Source of the DNA: Delphinus delphis
Taxonomy: Eukaryota > Chordata > Mammalia > Artiodactyla > Delphinidae
Assembly (NCBI RefSeq): GCF_949987515.2
Contig: NC_082690.1
Span: forward strand, 105,522,400 to 105,586,399
Reading direction: 5' to 3'
DNA length: 64,000 bases
Position numbers and translations under genes: made by a program. The notes beneath the pieces are model-generated. The model worked only from the letters and a program-made list of their open reading frames with translations. It was not told the origin of the DNA and did no database searches. Positions within the stretch are counted from its first letter, which is position 1, and every line of letters starts with the position of its first letter. Shown piece by piece: positions 9,686-21,913 of this stretch.

Positions 9686-10529
9686 GATATCATCCCGGGG
9701 GACTCCGTCCCTTGTGTGCTCTTTCTTTGTCCCCGTCTCAATGGCCTTCATGGCTTCTCTGCCTCAGCCTCCTTTCCCAAAGCCACAGTCAGGACCCCGC
9801 CCGGTTCAGATGGAGAGGCTCCATCTCAGAGAAGACTCCTTCAGGATCCCTGCTCTCGAACCATCCTTGAAGCTCTCAAACCTCCCTCCTCCCGCTGCAC
9901 CTGATCTTGGGCTCCTGCACACCTGCAGCCCCTTCCCCCTTCTGCTTTCTCGCCCTGCTGTCCCTTCCTTCCTCCTCCAGCTTGGATTCTGTGATCCAGC
10001 AGGTGAGTCACTGTTGCCAGCAGAGTATCTTCCCCGTCCTTGTCCTTCCAGTGCACCCACTTGGTGACACCGTTCCCCTGGATGACTCAGCTGTCCCCCT
10101 TTTTCATGCCTGCCCCTGGGTACTAAGGAAGATCTGTGGTCTCCTGCCTCAACTAGGCCCTCTGTGCTGCCAGAAGTCCCATGCTTTCCTGGTAGGGGAT
10201 CACTGCCACTCCTTCCACCCTCTTCAAACTTTCAGCAGAAGGTCTTGCCTATTTCTTCAAAGAGAAAATGATGGGAGCCCTCTCAACTCCCTCTCTCTCT
10301 ACCTGCAAATGAGCCTGGATCTGCATCCATCTTTTTCTATCAAGTAGGAAGAGATGTTGTCTCTTGTCAAGGATTAGCTCCTCACCTGAGGTGTGGGGAT
10401 CCTATCCTCCCCTGTCTCCTTGAGAACCTTACCCCACTGATGGACCACTTCCCTCCCGGATGCCCCACCCCTCCCCTGCCATTGGCATCATCACTTCAAC
10501 AGTGAAACACACTCAGCTACTTTTCTAAC
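9686..10529. other. Intergenic, C/T-rich single-copy-looking DNA
   Basis: Pyrimidine-rich sequence with several overlapping open frames on both strands (up to 146 codons), none with recognisable domains or with coding-like composition. I do not call a gene here. Confidence 0.4.
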
Positions 10530-11988
10530 TTCTTGAGATGAAAGTTTATCACATTAACTTTCAATTTTTTTTCCTAAGATATGCATTTAAGACTATAAAT
10601 TTCTTCTATGTACTGCTTTAGCTGTACCCCAAAGTTTTGGGATATAGTACTCTCATTATTTGTCAAATATTTCTATATTCCCATATGAATTATTCTTTGA
10701 TCTGTTTGCTATTTAAAAGTGTGTTTCTCACTTTCCAAATAAATAGGAAAACTTTCCAGTTTTTTGTTTGTTTTCAATTTCTAGATTAATTGCATTATGG
10801 TTGGAAAATATATTCTGTATTATTTTAGTCCTCTGAAATGTGTTGAAATTGGTTTATGGATCAGTGTATAGTCATTTTGTGTAAATGTTCTGAATGTGCT
10901 TGAAAAGAATGTGTGTTCTTCAGGGTTCTATATGCGTAAATCAAGTCATTTGTTAATTATATTGTTCGAATCTTCCATATCCTTACTGATTTTTTGTCTA
11001 CTTGTTCTATCAGTTACTGAGAGAGAAGTGTTAAAATTTTCTGTTGATTGTAGATTTTCTATGTCTCCTTGATGTTCTATCAATTTTTGCTTTACTTATT
11101 TTTAGGCCATGTTATTAGGCACCTATCAATTTAGAATTGTTATATTTTCCTGTGGAATTGACTATTTTTCTTTATGAGGCAATCTTTATTTTAAAGGATT
11201 GGCTCAAAGTCTACCTTGTCAGACATTAATATATAAAGTATCTTTCGTTTGATTAATATTTGTATATGTATATATATGTCTTTTTCTACCCATCAACTTT
11301 CAATATTTCACCATCCTTATGTTTTAGATATGTCTCTTTTAAGTAAGTGTTATTAGATTTTTAAAAATTCAATCTAACAATATTTGTCTTTTAACTGGAA
11401 TATTCAAACATTTAATATAATTATGGATTTGCATGTAATGTAATTATGTTTAATGCAACTATGGACTTATTTGGATTTATATCTACCACCCTATTTTGTA
11501 CTTTCTATATGTCCCACTTATTCTGTGTTTCTTTGTCTCCCCTTTTATGATTTCTTTTGGATTGGTTAATTTAAAAAAATTATTCTACTTCTCCCCTCTG
11601 CTAATATATGATTTATGCACTGTGTTTCTCTTCTTTTAGTGGTTACCCTCTGAATTAAGACATTGATAATCTATCTTACCAGTGTCTAAACAGATGATAT
11701 AAGACTCTCAGAACTTATAATTCCATTTATTCCCCTCCTGATTTGTGTGTTACCATTGTCATGTATTTTAATTTGATGTTTTAAAATTATTCTGTTAGAC
11801 AATGTTTATTTCCATTTACCCATATGTTTACTACTTTCTTTTCTTTTCATTTCATCTTGTTTCCCCAGCCTCCCATCTGTGGTCACATTCCTTCTGCCTA
11901 AACAAATTTACTTTAGTGAGCGTCTGCTGTTTGTGAATTCTCTCAGCTTTTGTTTGCCTGAAGATGTTTATATTTCTCCTTCACTCTT

Positions 11989-12202
11989 TTTTTTTTTTTT
12001 TTTTTGCGGTACGCGGGCCTCTCACTGTTGTGGACTCTCCCGTTGCGGACAGAGCACAGGCTTCGGACGCGCAGGTTCAGCGGCCATGGCTCATGGGCCC
12101 AGCTGCTCCGCGGCATGTGGGATCTTCCCGGACCAGGGCACGAACCCGTGTCCCCTGCATCAGCAGGCGGGCTCTCAACCACTGCGCCACCAGGGAAGCC
12201 CC
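11989..12202 (-). repeat. CHR-2-type SINE, reverse
   Basis: Poly-T, 'gcggtacgcgggcctctcac' through 'gccaccagggaagcccc'. Exact 14-bp target duplication tctccttcactctt at 11975-11988 and 12203-12216. Inserted in the antisense L1. Confidence 0.95.
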
Positions 12203-12248
12203 TCTCCTTCACTCTTGAAACATATTTTCCTTAGGTATGAAACTCAAG

Positions 12249-12569
12249 AACTTCCCTGGTGGTGAAGTGATTAAGAATCCGCCTGCCACTGCAGGGGACA
12301 CAGGTTTGAGCCCTGGTCTGGGTAGATCCCACACGCCGCGGAGCAACTAAGCCCGTGCACCACAACTACTGAGCCTGTGCTCTAGAGCCTGTGAGCCACA
12401 ACTACTGAAGCCCACGCGCCTAGAACCCATGCTCCACAACAAGAGAAGCCACCGCAATGAGAAGCCCGTGCACCGCAATGAAGAGTAGCCCACACTCGCT
12501 GCAACTAGAGAAAGTCCGTGTGCAGCAACGGAGACCCAACACAGCCGAAAATAAATAAATAAATAAAAA
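12249..12569 (+). repeat. CHR-1-type long SINE
   Basis: Full-length forward copy: head 'aacttccctggtggtgaagt', body 'caactactgagcctgtgctc' and 'gcaactagagaaagtccgtg', tail (aaat)n. Only about 46 bp from the preceding reverse CHR-2, so the two lie head to head. Confidence 0.95.
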
Positions 12570-12997
12570 CCTCAAGATTGACAGTTATTTTCTCTTCGTA
12601 CACTGAAGATATCCCTTCACTGTCTTACTTCCATTGATGCTGCTGCCATGTCAGCTGCCAATCTTCCTGTTCCTCTTCCAAAGGCCATCAGTCTCTATTC
12701 TTGCAGCTTTTAGGAATGTTCTCATTGTCTTTGATTGTACGCTGTATCTCAGAGTGAAGTTCTTTTTCTTGCTCTGCTCTTCCTTGGCATGCCTCCCCTA
12801 ATTCACAACCGTGAAGCTGGGCTAGCAAATTGCAATGAAGAGTTCTCTTCAGAGAGGAAACAATGAAAGACACCCAGGAGTTGGTGGTCCATCACAGTGA
12901 TGAATCCTGCTGGGCAGGCAATGGGAGGTCCCTCTGTCCTTGACAAGACCCTGATTTTGCTCCAAAGGAGGAGCCCCTTGTCCAGGATCTCTCTCTC

Positions 12998-13208
12998 TCT
13001 TTTTTTTTTTTTTTTGCCGTACACGGGCCTCTCACTGTTGTGGCCTCTCCTGTTGCGGAGCACAGGCTCCAGATGCACAGGCTCAGCGGTCATGGCTCAC
13101 GGGCCCAGCCGCTCCGCGGCATGTGGGATCCTCCCGGACCGGGGCACGAACCCATGTGCCCTGCATCGGCAGGTGGACTCTCAACCACTGTGCCACCAGG
13201 GAAGCCCT
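12998..13208 (-). repeat. CHR-2-type SINE, reverse
   Basis: Poly-T, 'gccgtacacgggcctctcac' to 'gccaccagggaagcccta'. Imperfect flanking repeat aggatctctct / agaatctcttt. Confidence 0.92.
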
Positions 13209-13269
13209 AGAATCTCTTTTGAGAGACTGAATATACAAACAGACAATGGCCAAACCATATATGAGAGTA

Positions 13270-13750
13270 GAACTCTGACCCACAGTCTACACGAGCTGCC
13301 CAGGAAACCAATCCCCTTATCCACTCTGAATAGCCCAGGAAGCCAGCCTGCTGGCAGTCAGACTTGCAGGAAACCACATTCGTATCTCTAGCAACAATGC
13401 GGGCAGCGAAACAATAACTTCTGTAACAATCAGCCCCATACGGCCAGGACTTGATTATGAACTGTCAACTTTTGTCCCTGTTTCCAATTGAAGACCAACA
13501 AGAGGACAACAAATAAGACGCCCCACTTCTAGTCAGCCCACTTCCAACTCCCCAGGCCAGCAGCCTCCAGTCAGGGCACACCTGAGGTCTCCCTTCCCCC
13601 CATAAAGCTTCTGCCTGCCTTTGAGTCCCTGCCAGATGCAGATGATGGTGGCAGACCCCCTTGCTATAGCCAGCTCTGAATCAGTAGCCTTTGCTTTTTC
13701 TCCTTTGGGCGGTCTTTGTTTATTTCCACACTTGCCATTCACCTCTTTGA
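13270..13750 (+). mobile_element. Probable solo LTR (endogenous retrovirus)
   Basis: The 3' half has the R-U5 style of ungulate gamma-type LTRs: 'cataaagcttctgcctgcct', 'ttgagtccctgccagatgca', 'cccttgctatagccagctct', then 'gaatcagtagcc' where related LTRs have an AATAAA signal, and 'ctttttctcctttgggcggt'. Upstream is A/C-rich like a U3. Edges and class are uncertain, and no internal viral genes are present. Confidence 0.45.
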
Positions 13751-14961
13751 CTACAGCACAAGTTACCCTCCTCGGGGGCTGCAGAGACTTTCCATCCCCA
13801 TGCCTGCCTCTGCTTGCACCTGAGAAAAGACGGCTCCTTGCCCACCCACCTGTGTGGAGGGCCCAGCCTGCTGGGTGCCTTCCTGCAGGCCCCTAGAACA
13901 AAGAATCCCTCGTCTTCCACTACATACAGGGTTTCTACTGACCAAGAGACACATTTGCTGCTCACGTTCTCTGGAAGTCGGACGCTGAGATGCTGGGATT
14001 TGCGTGTGGGTGGTTGATTGGGGAGGGTTCTTGGGATCAACACCTGTGGGGAAGCGGAAGAGGCAAAACTGGGCAAAGGAAGAAGTTGAAAGCCTCAGCT
14101 TACCTTACAGGGGACTTTGGAGCTGGGACAAAGGGCCTGGGCCTTTATGCCCCAACAGTGACCCATTATTGAACGTGGCTGCCCAGGAAGGGGTCACGAG
14201 CTTGAAGAGGCAGCCTTCGTTTTCCAGGAGAGGGACTCTCCACTGAGAGCAATCAGCCGCCCACACTGAGCAGGGCCGGGGGGGGGGGGGGCGACAGAGT
14301 GCTTAGGTCCCCAAGGAGGGGTGTGGAGATCTGGCCAGCTTGGCAGTGTCCACCACAGAACCCCCAAACCCAGCCTATCCGGAAGCCAAAGGAACTGCAC
14401 GTTTACATCAGCAGAGAAAACAATGACAGCCTCTACGGGATGACAGCCAGCTGAACCGGGAGGCTCCTGCCGAGTCGGCACTCGCACAAGAGGCTTTGGA
14501 AGAGAATAAGGGGAATCCAAAGGACGTACAAATAGGCGAAGACGGCCTCCTGAAACTTCCAAGATTAAACGTTCAAAAGAGGAAGTGAAAAAAAATGAGT
14601 CCCCGCTGAGAACCTTCTGAAAGATCAGGTGGCCAAGCTGACAACGTAGCACAAAATGACTGTGAAAATGGAAATCCAGACAAGAGGGACAGGAGATCTG
14701 GAAACGGATCCAGAGGACTGAGCCCTGACTCTAGGACCTCCAGAGAAGAGAGGCAGGAGGGACAGGTGCAGTTGTTGAAGAGACAGCAAAGCTCTGGCTC
14801 CACCCTCCAGGACGTCCTTCCCTGCCCACTGTCTCCTGTGGCCACATCTGAAGTGTGTAAGGGGACCATGCCCTCCTTGGGGGATGTCCAGCTTGGGCGG
14901 CCCACTTCCCACCAGTGCAAGTTTCGGGGTCTGCACGTGGCTTTTGTTTCAATGCCCGAAC
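13751..14961. other. Intergenic single-copy-looking DNA
   Basis: Moderate GC content, no recognised repeat apart from a pure G tract at about 14279-14292. Overlapping frames on both strands (up to 152 codons) lack domains and consistent coding composition. No splice-bounded exon that I would defend. Confidence 0.4.
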
Positions 14962-14975
14962 AGCATAGGGTTTTT

Positions 14976-15548
14976 TTTTTAATTAAAATTTTTTTTTAAT
15001 TTATTTTTTATTATTTTAAGTATTTATTTATTTGGTTGTGTCAGGTCTTAGCTGCGACAGATAGGCTCCTTAGTTGTGGCCTGTGAGCTCTTAGTCGCGG
15101 CATGAACGTGGGATCTAGTTGCCTGGCCAGGGATCTAACCCCGGGCTCTCGGCGTTGGGAGCATGGAGTCTTAACCACTGCGCCACCAGGGAAGTCCCAT
15201 TTTCTTGATTTTGTATTGAAGTATAATTGATTTACAATGTGTTACTGTCAGGTGTACAGCACAATGATTCAGTTGTATAGCTATATATGATATATATAAA
15301 AACACATATAAAGAATATATATTGTTTTTCAGATTCTTTATATATATATACAGAATATATATCTACTCTTTTTCAGATTCTTTTTCCTTATAGGGTATTA
15401 TAAATATTGAGTAGAGTTCCCTGTGCTGTCCTGTAGGTGCTTGTTGGTTATCTATTTTATATATAGTAGTACATAAATGTTCGAGTCCTAATTTATCCCT
15501 CCCCCTCTTTCCCCTTTGGTAATCGTAGGTTTGTTTTTTGTGTCTGTG
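14976..15548 (-). repeat. Truncated L1 3' end with nested SINE, reverse
   Basis: Reverse L1 3' UTR: 'gtattgaagtataattgatt', 'tacaatgtgttactgtcagg', 'gagttccctgtgctgtcctg', 'gtaggtttgttttttgtgtc'. Bounded by the exact 14-bp repeat agcatagggttttt (14962-14975 and 15549-15562). A SINE sits inside near the poly-T side. Confidence 0.88.
15010..15198 (-). repeat. CHR-type SINE, reverse, nested in L1
   Basis: 'gtatttatttatttggttgt', 'gaacgtgggatctagttgcc', 'gccaccagggaagtccc'. Lies within the L1 fragment just described, so it is younger than that L1. Confidence 0.88.
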
Positions 15549-15742
15549 AGCATAGGGTTTTTATAAAGTCTGGTTTCCTGGCTTCTTTGGCAGGACAATT
15601 CCCTCGAAGAATGACCAGACTTCTGACCAGTTTCCATCTGTTTACATGCGCAAGCACCACACCCCCATCCCTTCCTCAACGCAATTCTCACCACCTCCTC
15701 ACCACCACAACCCTCTCATCCCCATGTTACCCACCTGAGTGT

Positions 15743-16065
15743 TTTCTTCTATTTAGGTTTATTTATTGTTGGCTGCACTGGGTCTTCGTTGCTGCACGCA
15801 GACTTTCTCTAGTTGCGGAGAGCGGGGCCCACTCTTCGTTGTGGTGTGCTGGCTTCTCATTGCGGTGGCTTCTCTTGTTGCAGAGCACGGGCTCTAGGTG
15901 CACAGGCTCAGTAGTTGTGGCGGGCTGTAGAGCGCAGGCTCGGTAGTCGTGGTGCACGGGCTTAGCTGCTCTGCAGCATGTGGGATCTTCCCAGACCAGG
16001 ACTTGAACCCGTGTCCCCGGCATTGGCAGGCGGATTCTTAACCACTGCGCCACCAGGGAAGTCCG
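15743..16065 (-). repeat. CHR-1-type SINE, reverse
   Basis: 'ggctgcactgggtcttcgtt' to 'gccaccagggaagtccg'. Target duplication ccacctgagtgt at 15731-15742 and 16066-16077. Confidence 0.92.
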
Positions 16066-16077
16066 CCACCTGAGTGT

Positions 16078-16893
16078 CAATGGGTCTTTGCCGCTCACAA
16101 CCTTGGTCAGGCTTGTTTCCTATTACATTGTGTCTAGAAGCAAATTGATTTTCTTACTCTATAAGGTCCCAAATTTCTGGACAGTTACATGGTTCCCTTT
16201 CCCTTTTGCTTGAAAATGGGTCCAGTTTGCCTGTGCCTGTCTCTTGCTCCTAATTCTTGGCTAAACGTAGCTAGTGTTAGTGTTCCGTCTTCCATATTCC
16301 CCTCGGTCTACAAGCTCAGGAGGAGTATGGGTGACCTCCTGAATCATCACGGGAGACGTTGAACTTGATGTTTTGCCAGTGTATCGTGTGAGTGTGTCTG
16401 ATAGCATCTTCCAGGCTGCCTGCTGTCTGCCTGCTGAGCCCAGCCACGCATTGTAATTTTCTTCTTCCTTTTTCTTTCCGCCAGCAGTAGCACCCCACTT
16501 CTAATACCAGTTTGGGTATTGGGACAATACTATCTGCTACAACGGTAGCTCAATCCAATTGGACGCTAATGTTACAAAGTTACAAATATGACTGCATCCA
16601 CCTTGACCACGCTGAGCTCTGGCCAGGTGACAATGACGCTATCCATAATTAGGTGACGAGTATCAGGACTCTCTCCCCTTTCTAACCACATAACTGTGTG
16701 AGGCCACATGTCCCTCCTATGCTTCAACGCAAATAACATTTTGCAATAATTTGAATGCGGAAACAGATACAACAAGCCAGACGTTAAAGAGATTTGCAAA
16801 AGGTTAAAACGATGCCATCGTCACTAATTTTTTTTTGGTAAATGCAGCTATTTTTCATTAAATTTGTCATTTGTATCAGCATGCAATGGGTTT
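16078..16893. other. Intergenic, nothing recognised
   Basis: Single-copy-looking DNA, moderately AT-rich. No exon or repeat that I recognise. Confidence 0.4.
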
Positions 16894-16909
16894 ATCATTG
16901 TTATTTTTA

Positions 16910-19900
16910 TTATTTTTTAAATTTTATTTTATTATTTTTTATACAGGGTCTTATTAGTTATCTATTTTATACATATTAGTGTATATATGTCAGTCCCAAT
17001 CCTCCAATTCATCACACCACCACCACTCTCCGCCGCCCACCCTGACACTTTCCCCCCTTGGTGTCCATACGTTTGTTCTCTACATCTGTGTCTCTATTTC
17101 TGCTCTGCAAACTGGTTCATTTTTCTAGATTCCACATATATGCATTAATATACCATATTTGTTTTTCTCTTTCTGACTTACTTCACTCTGTATGACAGTC
17201 TCTAGGTCCATCCACGTCTCTGCGAATGACCCAGTTTCATTCCTTTTTATGGCTGAGTAATATTCCATTGTATATATGTACCACATCTTCTTTATCCATT
17301 CATCTGTTGATGGGCATTTAGGGTTCTTCCATGACCTGGCTATTGTAAATAGTGCTGCAATGAACATTGGGGTGCATGTGTCTTTTTGAATTATGGTTTT
17401 ATCTGGGTATATGCCCAGTAGTGGGATTGCTGGGTCATATAGTAATTCTATTTTTAGTATTTTAAGGAACCTCTATACTGTTCTCCATAGTGTCTGTATC
17501 AATTTACATTCCCACCAACAGTGCAAGAGGGTTCCCTTTTCTCCACACCCTCTCCAGCATTTGTTGTTTGTAGATTTTCTGATGATGCCCATTCTAACTG
17601 GTGTGAGGTGATACCTCATTGTAGTTTTGATTTGCATTTCTCTAAAAATTAGTGATGTTGAACAGCTTTTCATGTACCTCTTGGCCATCTGTATGTCTTA
17701 TTTGGAGAAATGTCCATTTAGGTCTTCTGCCCATTTTTGGATTGGGTTGTTTGTTTTTTTAATATTGAGCTGCATGAGCTGTTTATATATTTTGGAGATT
17801 AGTCCTTTGTTGATTCGTTTGCAAATATTTTCTCCCATTCTGAGGGTTGTATTTTCATCTTGTTTATAGTTTCCTTTGCTGTGCAAAAGCTTTAAAGTTT
17901 CATTAGGTCCCATTTGTTTATTTTTGTTTTTATTTCCATTACTCTAGGAGGTGGGTCAAAAAGATCTTGCTGTGATTTATGTCCAAGAGTGTTCTTCCTA
18001 TGTTTTCCTCTAAGAGTTTTATAGTGTCTGGTCTTACATTTAGGTTCTTAATCCATTTTGAGTTTATTTTTGTGTATGGTGTTAGGAAGTGTTCTAATTT
18101 CATTCTTTTACATGTAACTGTCCAGTTTTCCCAGCACCACTTATTGAAGAGACTGTCTTTTCTCCATTGTATATCCTTGCCTCCTTTTTCATAGATTAGT
18201 TGACCATAGGTGTGTGAATTTTTCTTTGGGCTTTCTATCCTGTTCCATTGACCTATATTTCTGTTTCTGTGGCAGTACCATAATGTCTTGATTACTGTAG
18301 CTTTGTAGTATAGTCTGAAGTCAGGGAGTCTGATTCCTTCAACTCTGTTTTTTCCCCTTAGGATTGCTTTTGCTATTTGGGGTCTTCTGTGTCTCCATAC
18401 AAATTTTAAGATTTTTTGTTCTAGTTCTGTGAAAAATGCCATTGGTAATTTGATAGGGATTGCATTGAATCTGTAGAATGCTTTGGGTAGCACAGTCATT
18501 TTCACAATATTGATTCTTCCAATCCAAGAACATGCTATATCTCTCCATCTGTTGGTATCATCTTTGATTTCTTTCATCAGTGTTTTATAGTTTTCTGAGT
18601 ACAGGTCTTTTGTCTCCCTAGGTAGGTTTATTCCTAGGTATTTTATTCTTTTTGTTGCAATGGTGAATGGAATTGTTTCCTTAATTTCTCTTTCTGATCT
18701 TGCATCATTAGCGTATAGGAATGCAAGAGATTTCTGTGCATTAATTTTGTATCCTGAAACTTTACCAAATTCAGTGATTAGCTCTAGTAGTTTTCTGGTG
18801 GCATCTTTAGGATTCTCTATGTATAGTATCATGTCATCTGCAAACAGTGACAGTTTTACTTCTTCTTTACCAATTTGTATTGCTTTTATTTCTTTTTCTT
18901 CTCTGATTGCCGTGGCTAGGACTGCCAAAACTATGTTGAATAATAGTGGTGAGAGTGGACATCCTTGTCTTGTTCCTGATCTTAGAGGAAATGCTTTCAG
19001 TTTTTCACCATTGAGAATGATGTTGGCTGTGCGTTTGTCATATGTGACCTTTATTATGTTGAGGTAGGTTCCCTCTATGCCCAATTTCTGGAGAGTATTT
19101 ATCATAAATGGGTGTTGAATTTTGTCAAAAGCTTTTTCTGCATCTATTGAGATGATCATATGGTTTTTATTCTTCAATTTGTTAATATGGTGTATCACAT
19201 TGATTGATTTACATATATTGAAGAATCCTTGCATCCCTGGGATAGATCCCATTTGATCATGGTGTATGATCCTTTTAATGTGTTGTTGGATTCTGTTTGC
19301 TAGTATTTTGTTGAGGATTTTTACATCTCTATTCATCAGTGATATTGGTCTGTAATTTTCTTTTTTTGTAGTATCTTTGTCTGGTTTTGGTGTCAGGGTG
19401 ATGGTGACCTCATAGAATGAGTTTGGGAGTTTTCCTTCCCCTGCAATTTTTTGGGAGAATTTGAGAAGGATGGGTGTTAGCTCTTCTCTAAATGTTTGAT
19501 AGAATTCACCTGTAAAGCCATCTGGTCCTGGACTTTTGTTTGTTGGAAGATTTTGTATCACAGTTTCAATTTCATTACTTGTGATTGGTCTGTTCATATT
19601 TTCTATTTCTTTCTAGTTCAGCCTTGGAAGGTTATACCTTTCTAAGAATTTGTCCATTTCTTCTAGGTTGTCCATTTTATTGGCATAGAGTTGCTTGTAG
19701 TAGTCCCTTAGGATGCTTTGTATTTCTGCAGTGTCCATTGTAACTTCTCCTTTTTCATTTCTACTTTTATTGATTTGAGTCCTCTCCCTCTTTTTCTTGA
19801 TTAGTCTGGCTAAAGGTATATCAATTTAGTTAATCTTCTCAAAGAACCAGCTTTTAGTTTTATTGATCTTTGCTATTGTTTTCTTTGTTTCTATTTCATT

Positions 19901-20766
19901 TATTTCTGCTCTGATCTTTATGATTTCTTTCTTTCTACTAACTTTGGGTTTTGTTTGTTCTTCTTTCTCTAGTTGCTTTAGGTGTAGGGTTAGATTGTTT
20001 ATTTGAGATTTTTCTTGTTTCTTGAGGCATTGTATTGCTATAAAGTTCCCTGTTAGAACCGTTTTTGCTGCATCCCATAGGTTTTGGATCGTCATGTTTT
20101 CATTGTCATTTGTCTCTAGGTATTTTTTTATTTCCTCTTTGATTTCTTCAATGATGTCTTGGTTATTTCATAACGTATTGTTTAGCCTCCATGTGTGTGT
20201 GTTTTTTACATTTTTTTCCCTGTAATTTATTTCTAATCTCAGAGTGTTGTGGTTGGGCAAGATGCTTGATATGATTTTAATTTTCTTAAATTTACCAAGG
20301 CTTGATTTGTGTCCCAAGATATGATCTATCCTGGAAAATGTTCCCTGTGCACTTGAGAAGAAAGTGTAATCTGCTGTTTTCAGATGGAATGTCCTATAAA
20401 TATCAATTAAATCTATCTGGTCTGTTGTGTCATTTAAAGCTTGTGTTTCTTTATTAATTTTCTGTCTGGATGATCTGTCCATTGGTGTAAGTGAGGTGTT
20501 AAAGCCCCCCACTATTATTGTGTGTCGATTTCCTCTTTTATAGCTGTTAGTGTTTGCCTTATGCATTGAGGTGCTCCTGTGTTGGGTGCATATATATTTA
20601 TAATTGTTATATCTTCTTCTTGGATTGATCCCTTGATCGTTATGTAGTGTCCTTCCTTGTCTCTTGTAACATTCTTTATTTTAAAGTCCATTTTATCTGA
20701 TATGAGTATTGCTACTTCAGCTTTCTTTTGATTTCCATTTGCGTGGAATATTTTTTTCCATCCCTG
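16910..20766 (-). mobile_element. 5'-truncated L1 retrotransposon (3.86 kb)
   Basis: Reverse-oriented L1 comprising the 3' UTR (about 16910-17125) and most of ORF2. Bounded by an exact 16-bp target-site duplication atcattgttattttta (16894-16909 and 20767-20782). The 5' end lies inside the endonuclease domain, at the codons for QGWKKIFHANG, so the 5' UTR, ORF1 and roughly the first 50 residues of ORF2 were never inserted. Low divergence and the intact duplication make it much younger than the other L1s here. It cannot move by itself. Confidence 0.95.
17125..20766 (-). pseudogene. L1 ORF2 pseudogene (endonuclease-reverse transcriptase)
   Basis: In the living element ORF2p nicks target DNA and reverse-transcribes L1 RNA. 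Reading leftward, segments show the endonuclease (20168-20796, e.g. DITIINIYAPN), a linker (19826-20095), the reverse transcriptase (17939-19597, 552 codons, with the catalytic FADDMILY motif and KSPGPDGF), and the Cys-rich C-terminal part (17125-17913, e.g. HCWWECK). Breaks include an in-frame stop after KIN near 19828, one before the KEIENMNR segment near 19615, one after THLLE near 17940, and probable frameshifts. The RT block itself is uninterrupted. Confidence 0.93.
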
Positions 20767-20782
20767 ATCATTGTTATTTTTA

Positions 20783-21354
20783 AATGAATAAATCATTTAA
20801 AGATTTCTTGGTTTTCATTTCTAATGTGGTAAATAGCAACAGGTCGAGCTCTCATAGAGCTCTTTGGTTCCCTCAAACAATTTTGAGTGGAAAGGGGTCT
20901 TGAGACCACAATGTTTGGGACCAAGTGCTGGAAAGGCTGCTGTTCCTCAGGGACTGGCCCTGCTCCCTGGTCCAGCTCACCCCCTCCTCTGACTTCTCTG
21001 CATTTATTCCATCTTCTGTGAGTTTCAAGGGTCTGTTTTGAAAGTCAAAAGCCAAGGATTAACTCTTTTATTTGTCATCCTGCCACCTGAGCTGGAATTA
21101 GCATGGACACTTCACAGCCCTTGTACTCTAGCCACCATTCCCAGGACCTGCCCTACAGCCCAGGGGCACATGGACAGCGGTGTGGGAAAGAGAGTTCTTC
21201 CCTAATTATCTGGGGAGTGGCGGGGGAGAGCATCAGGCTTACTTGTACTTCATAGAGTTCAGAGAACAGTTTTGTAACATCTAATGAGATGGAAAAATGT
21301 CCTTGTAATTGAATGCTCTTTAAAAAAAAAAAAAAAGCAGGCACATTCTCAACC
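20783..21354. other. Intergenic, nothing firmly recognised
   Basis: Single-copy-looking sequence with an internal A run at about 21320-21334. A 119-codon minus frame (21153-21512) has no domain. Confidence 0.4.
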
Positions 21355-21658
21355 AAAGAACTTTGCCTTGGCTGTACCCACTGTCTGGAATGTTCTTCCC
21401 CCGGATGACATCTTGACTGCATCCTCCCTTGCTTCTTTGTCTCCCCTCTCAAGGAGATCCTTCCTGACCACCCTATGTTCTCCTGATCCCCCAACCCTGT
21501 TCTACATTTCATTTTTCTGTAATACTTCTAACATATTACACAAGTATTGATACATTTCTTACTTATTATCTATCTCCCCTCCCTCTAAAGTATAAACCCA
21601 TGACAGCAGGGGTCTTTGTTGGGTATCCAAAGCACTGGCCTGGCACATAGTAGGTGTT

Positions 21659-21659
<1 letters not shown>

Positions 21660-21704
<45 letters not shown>
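21660..21704. repeat. (AT)n microsatellite
   Basis: About 22 AT units next to a pure T tract. A self-complementary sequence able to extrude a cruciform and likely to be polymorphic. Confidence 0.95.
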
Positions 21705-21721
<17 letters not shown>

Positions 21722-21913
21722 GCGGTACACAGGCCTCTCACTGCTGTGGCCTCTCCCGTTGCGGAGCACAGGCTCTGGACGCGCAGGCTCAGCGGCCATG
21801 GCTCACGGGCCCAGCTGCTCCGCGGCATGTGGGACCTTCCCGGACCGGGGCACAAACCCGCGTCCCCTGCATCAGCAGGCGGCCTCTCAACCACTGCGCC
21901 ACCAGGGAAGCCC
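21664..21913 (-). repeat. CHR-2-type SINE, reverse, with TA-expanded tail
   Basis: From the tail side: (AT)n, poly-T, 'gcggtacacaggcctctcac' to 'gccaccagggaagccc'. Duplication tgttcaata on both sides (21655-21663 and 21914-21922) places the AT repeat inside the insertion, so the microsatellite grew from the SINE tail. Confidence 0.92.

Larger units (their letters stand above)
10530..12790 (-). repeat. Old antisense L1 with two nested SINEs
   Basis: Reversed L1M: 'agctgtaccccaaagttttg', 'ctacttgttctatcagttac', 'gtctaccttgtcagacatta', 'cttttaactggaatattcaa', 'gtggttaccctctgaattaa', running from the endonuclease region to the 5' region. Further pieces lie around and beyond the SINEs (to about 12790: 'cttttaggaatgttctcatt'). 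Frames are degenerate. Confidence 0.75.

Noticed and set aside
12004..12234. Recurrent 60-100 codon frames of the type 'LSLLWPLPLRSTGSGRAGSAAMAHGPS' seen at about 4509, 12004, 21654, 22428, 30750 and 34150
   Set aside because: They are translations of the CHR-2 SINE, repeated at every copy, and not a protein family.
17939..19597. 552-codon frame as a functional host gene
   Set aside because: It is the reverse transcriptase block of a truncated L1 flanked by a target-site duplication, with stops on either side.
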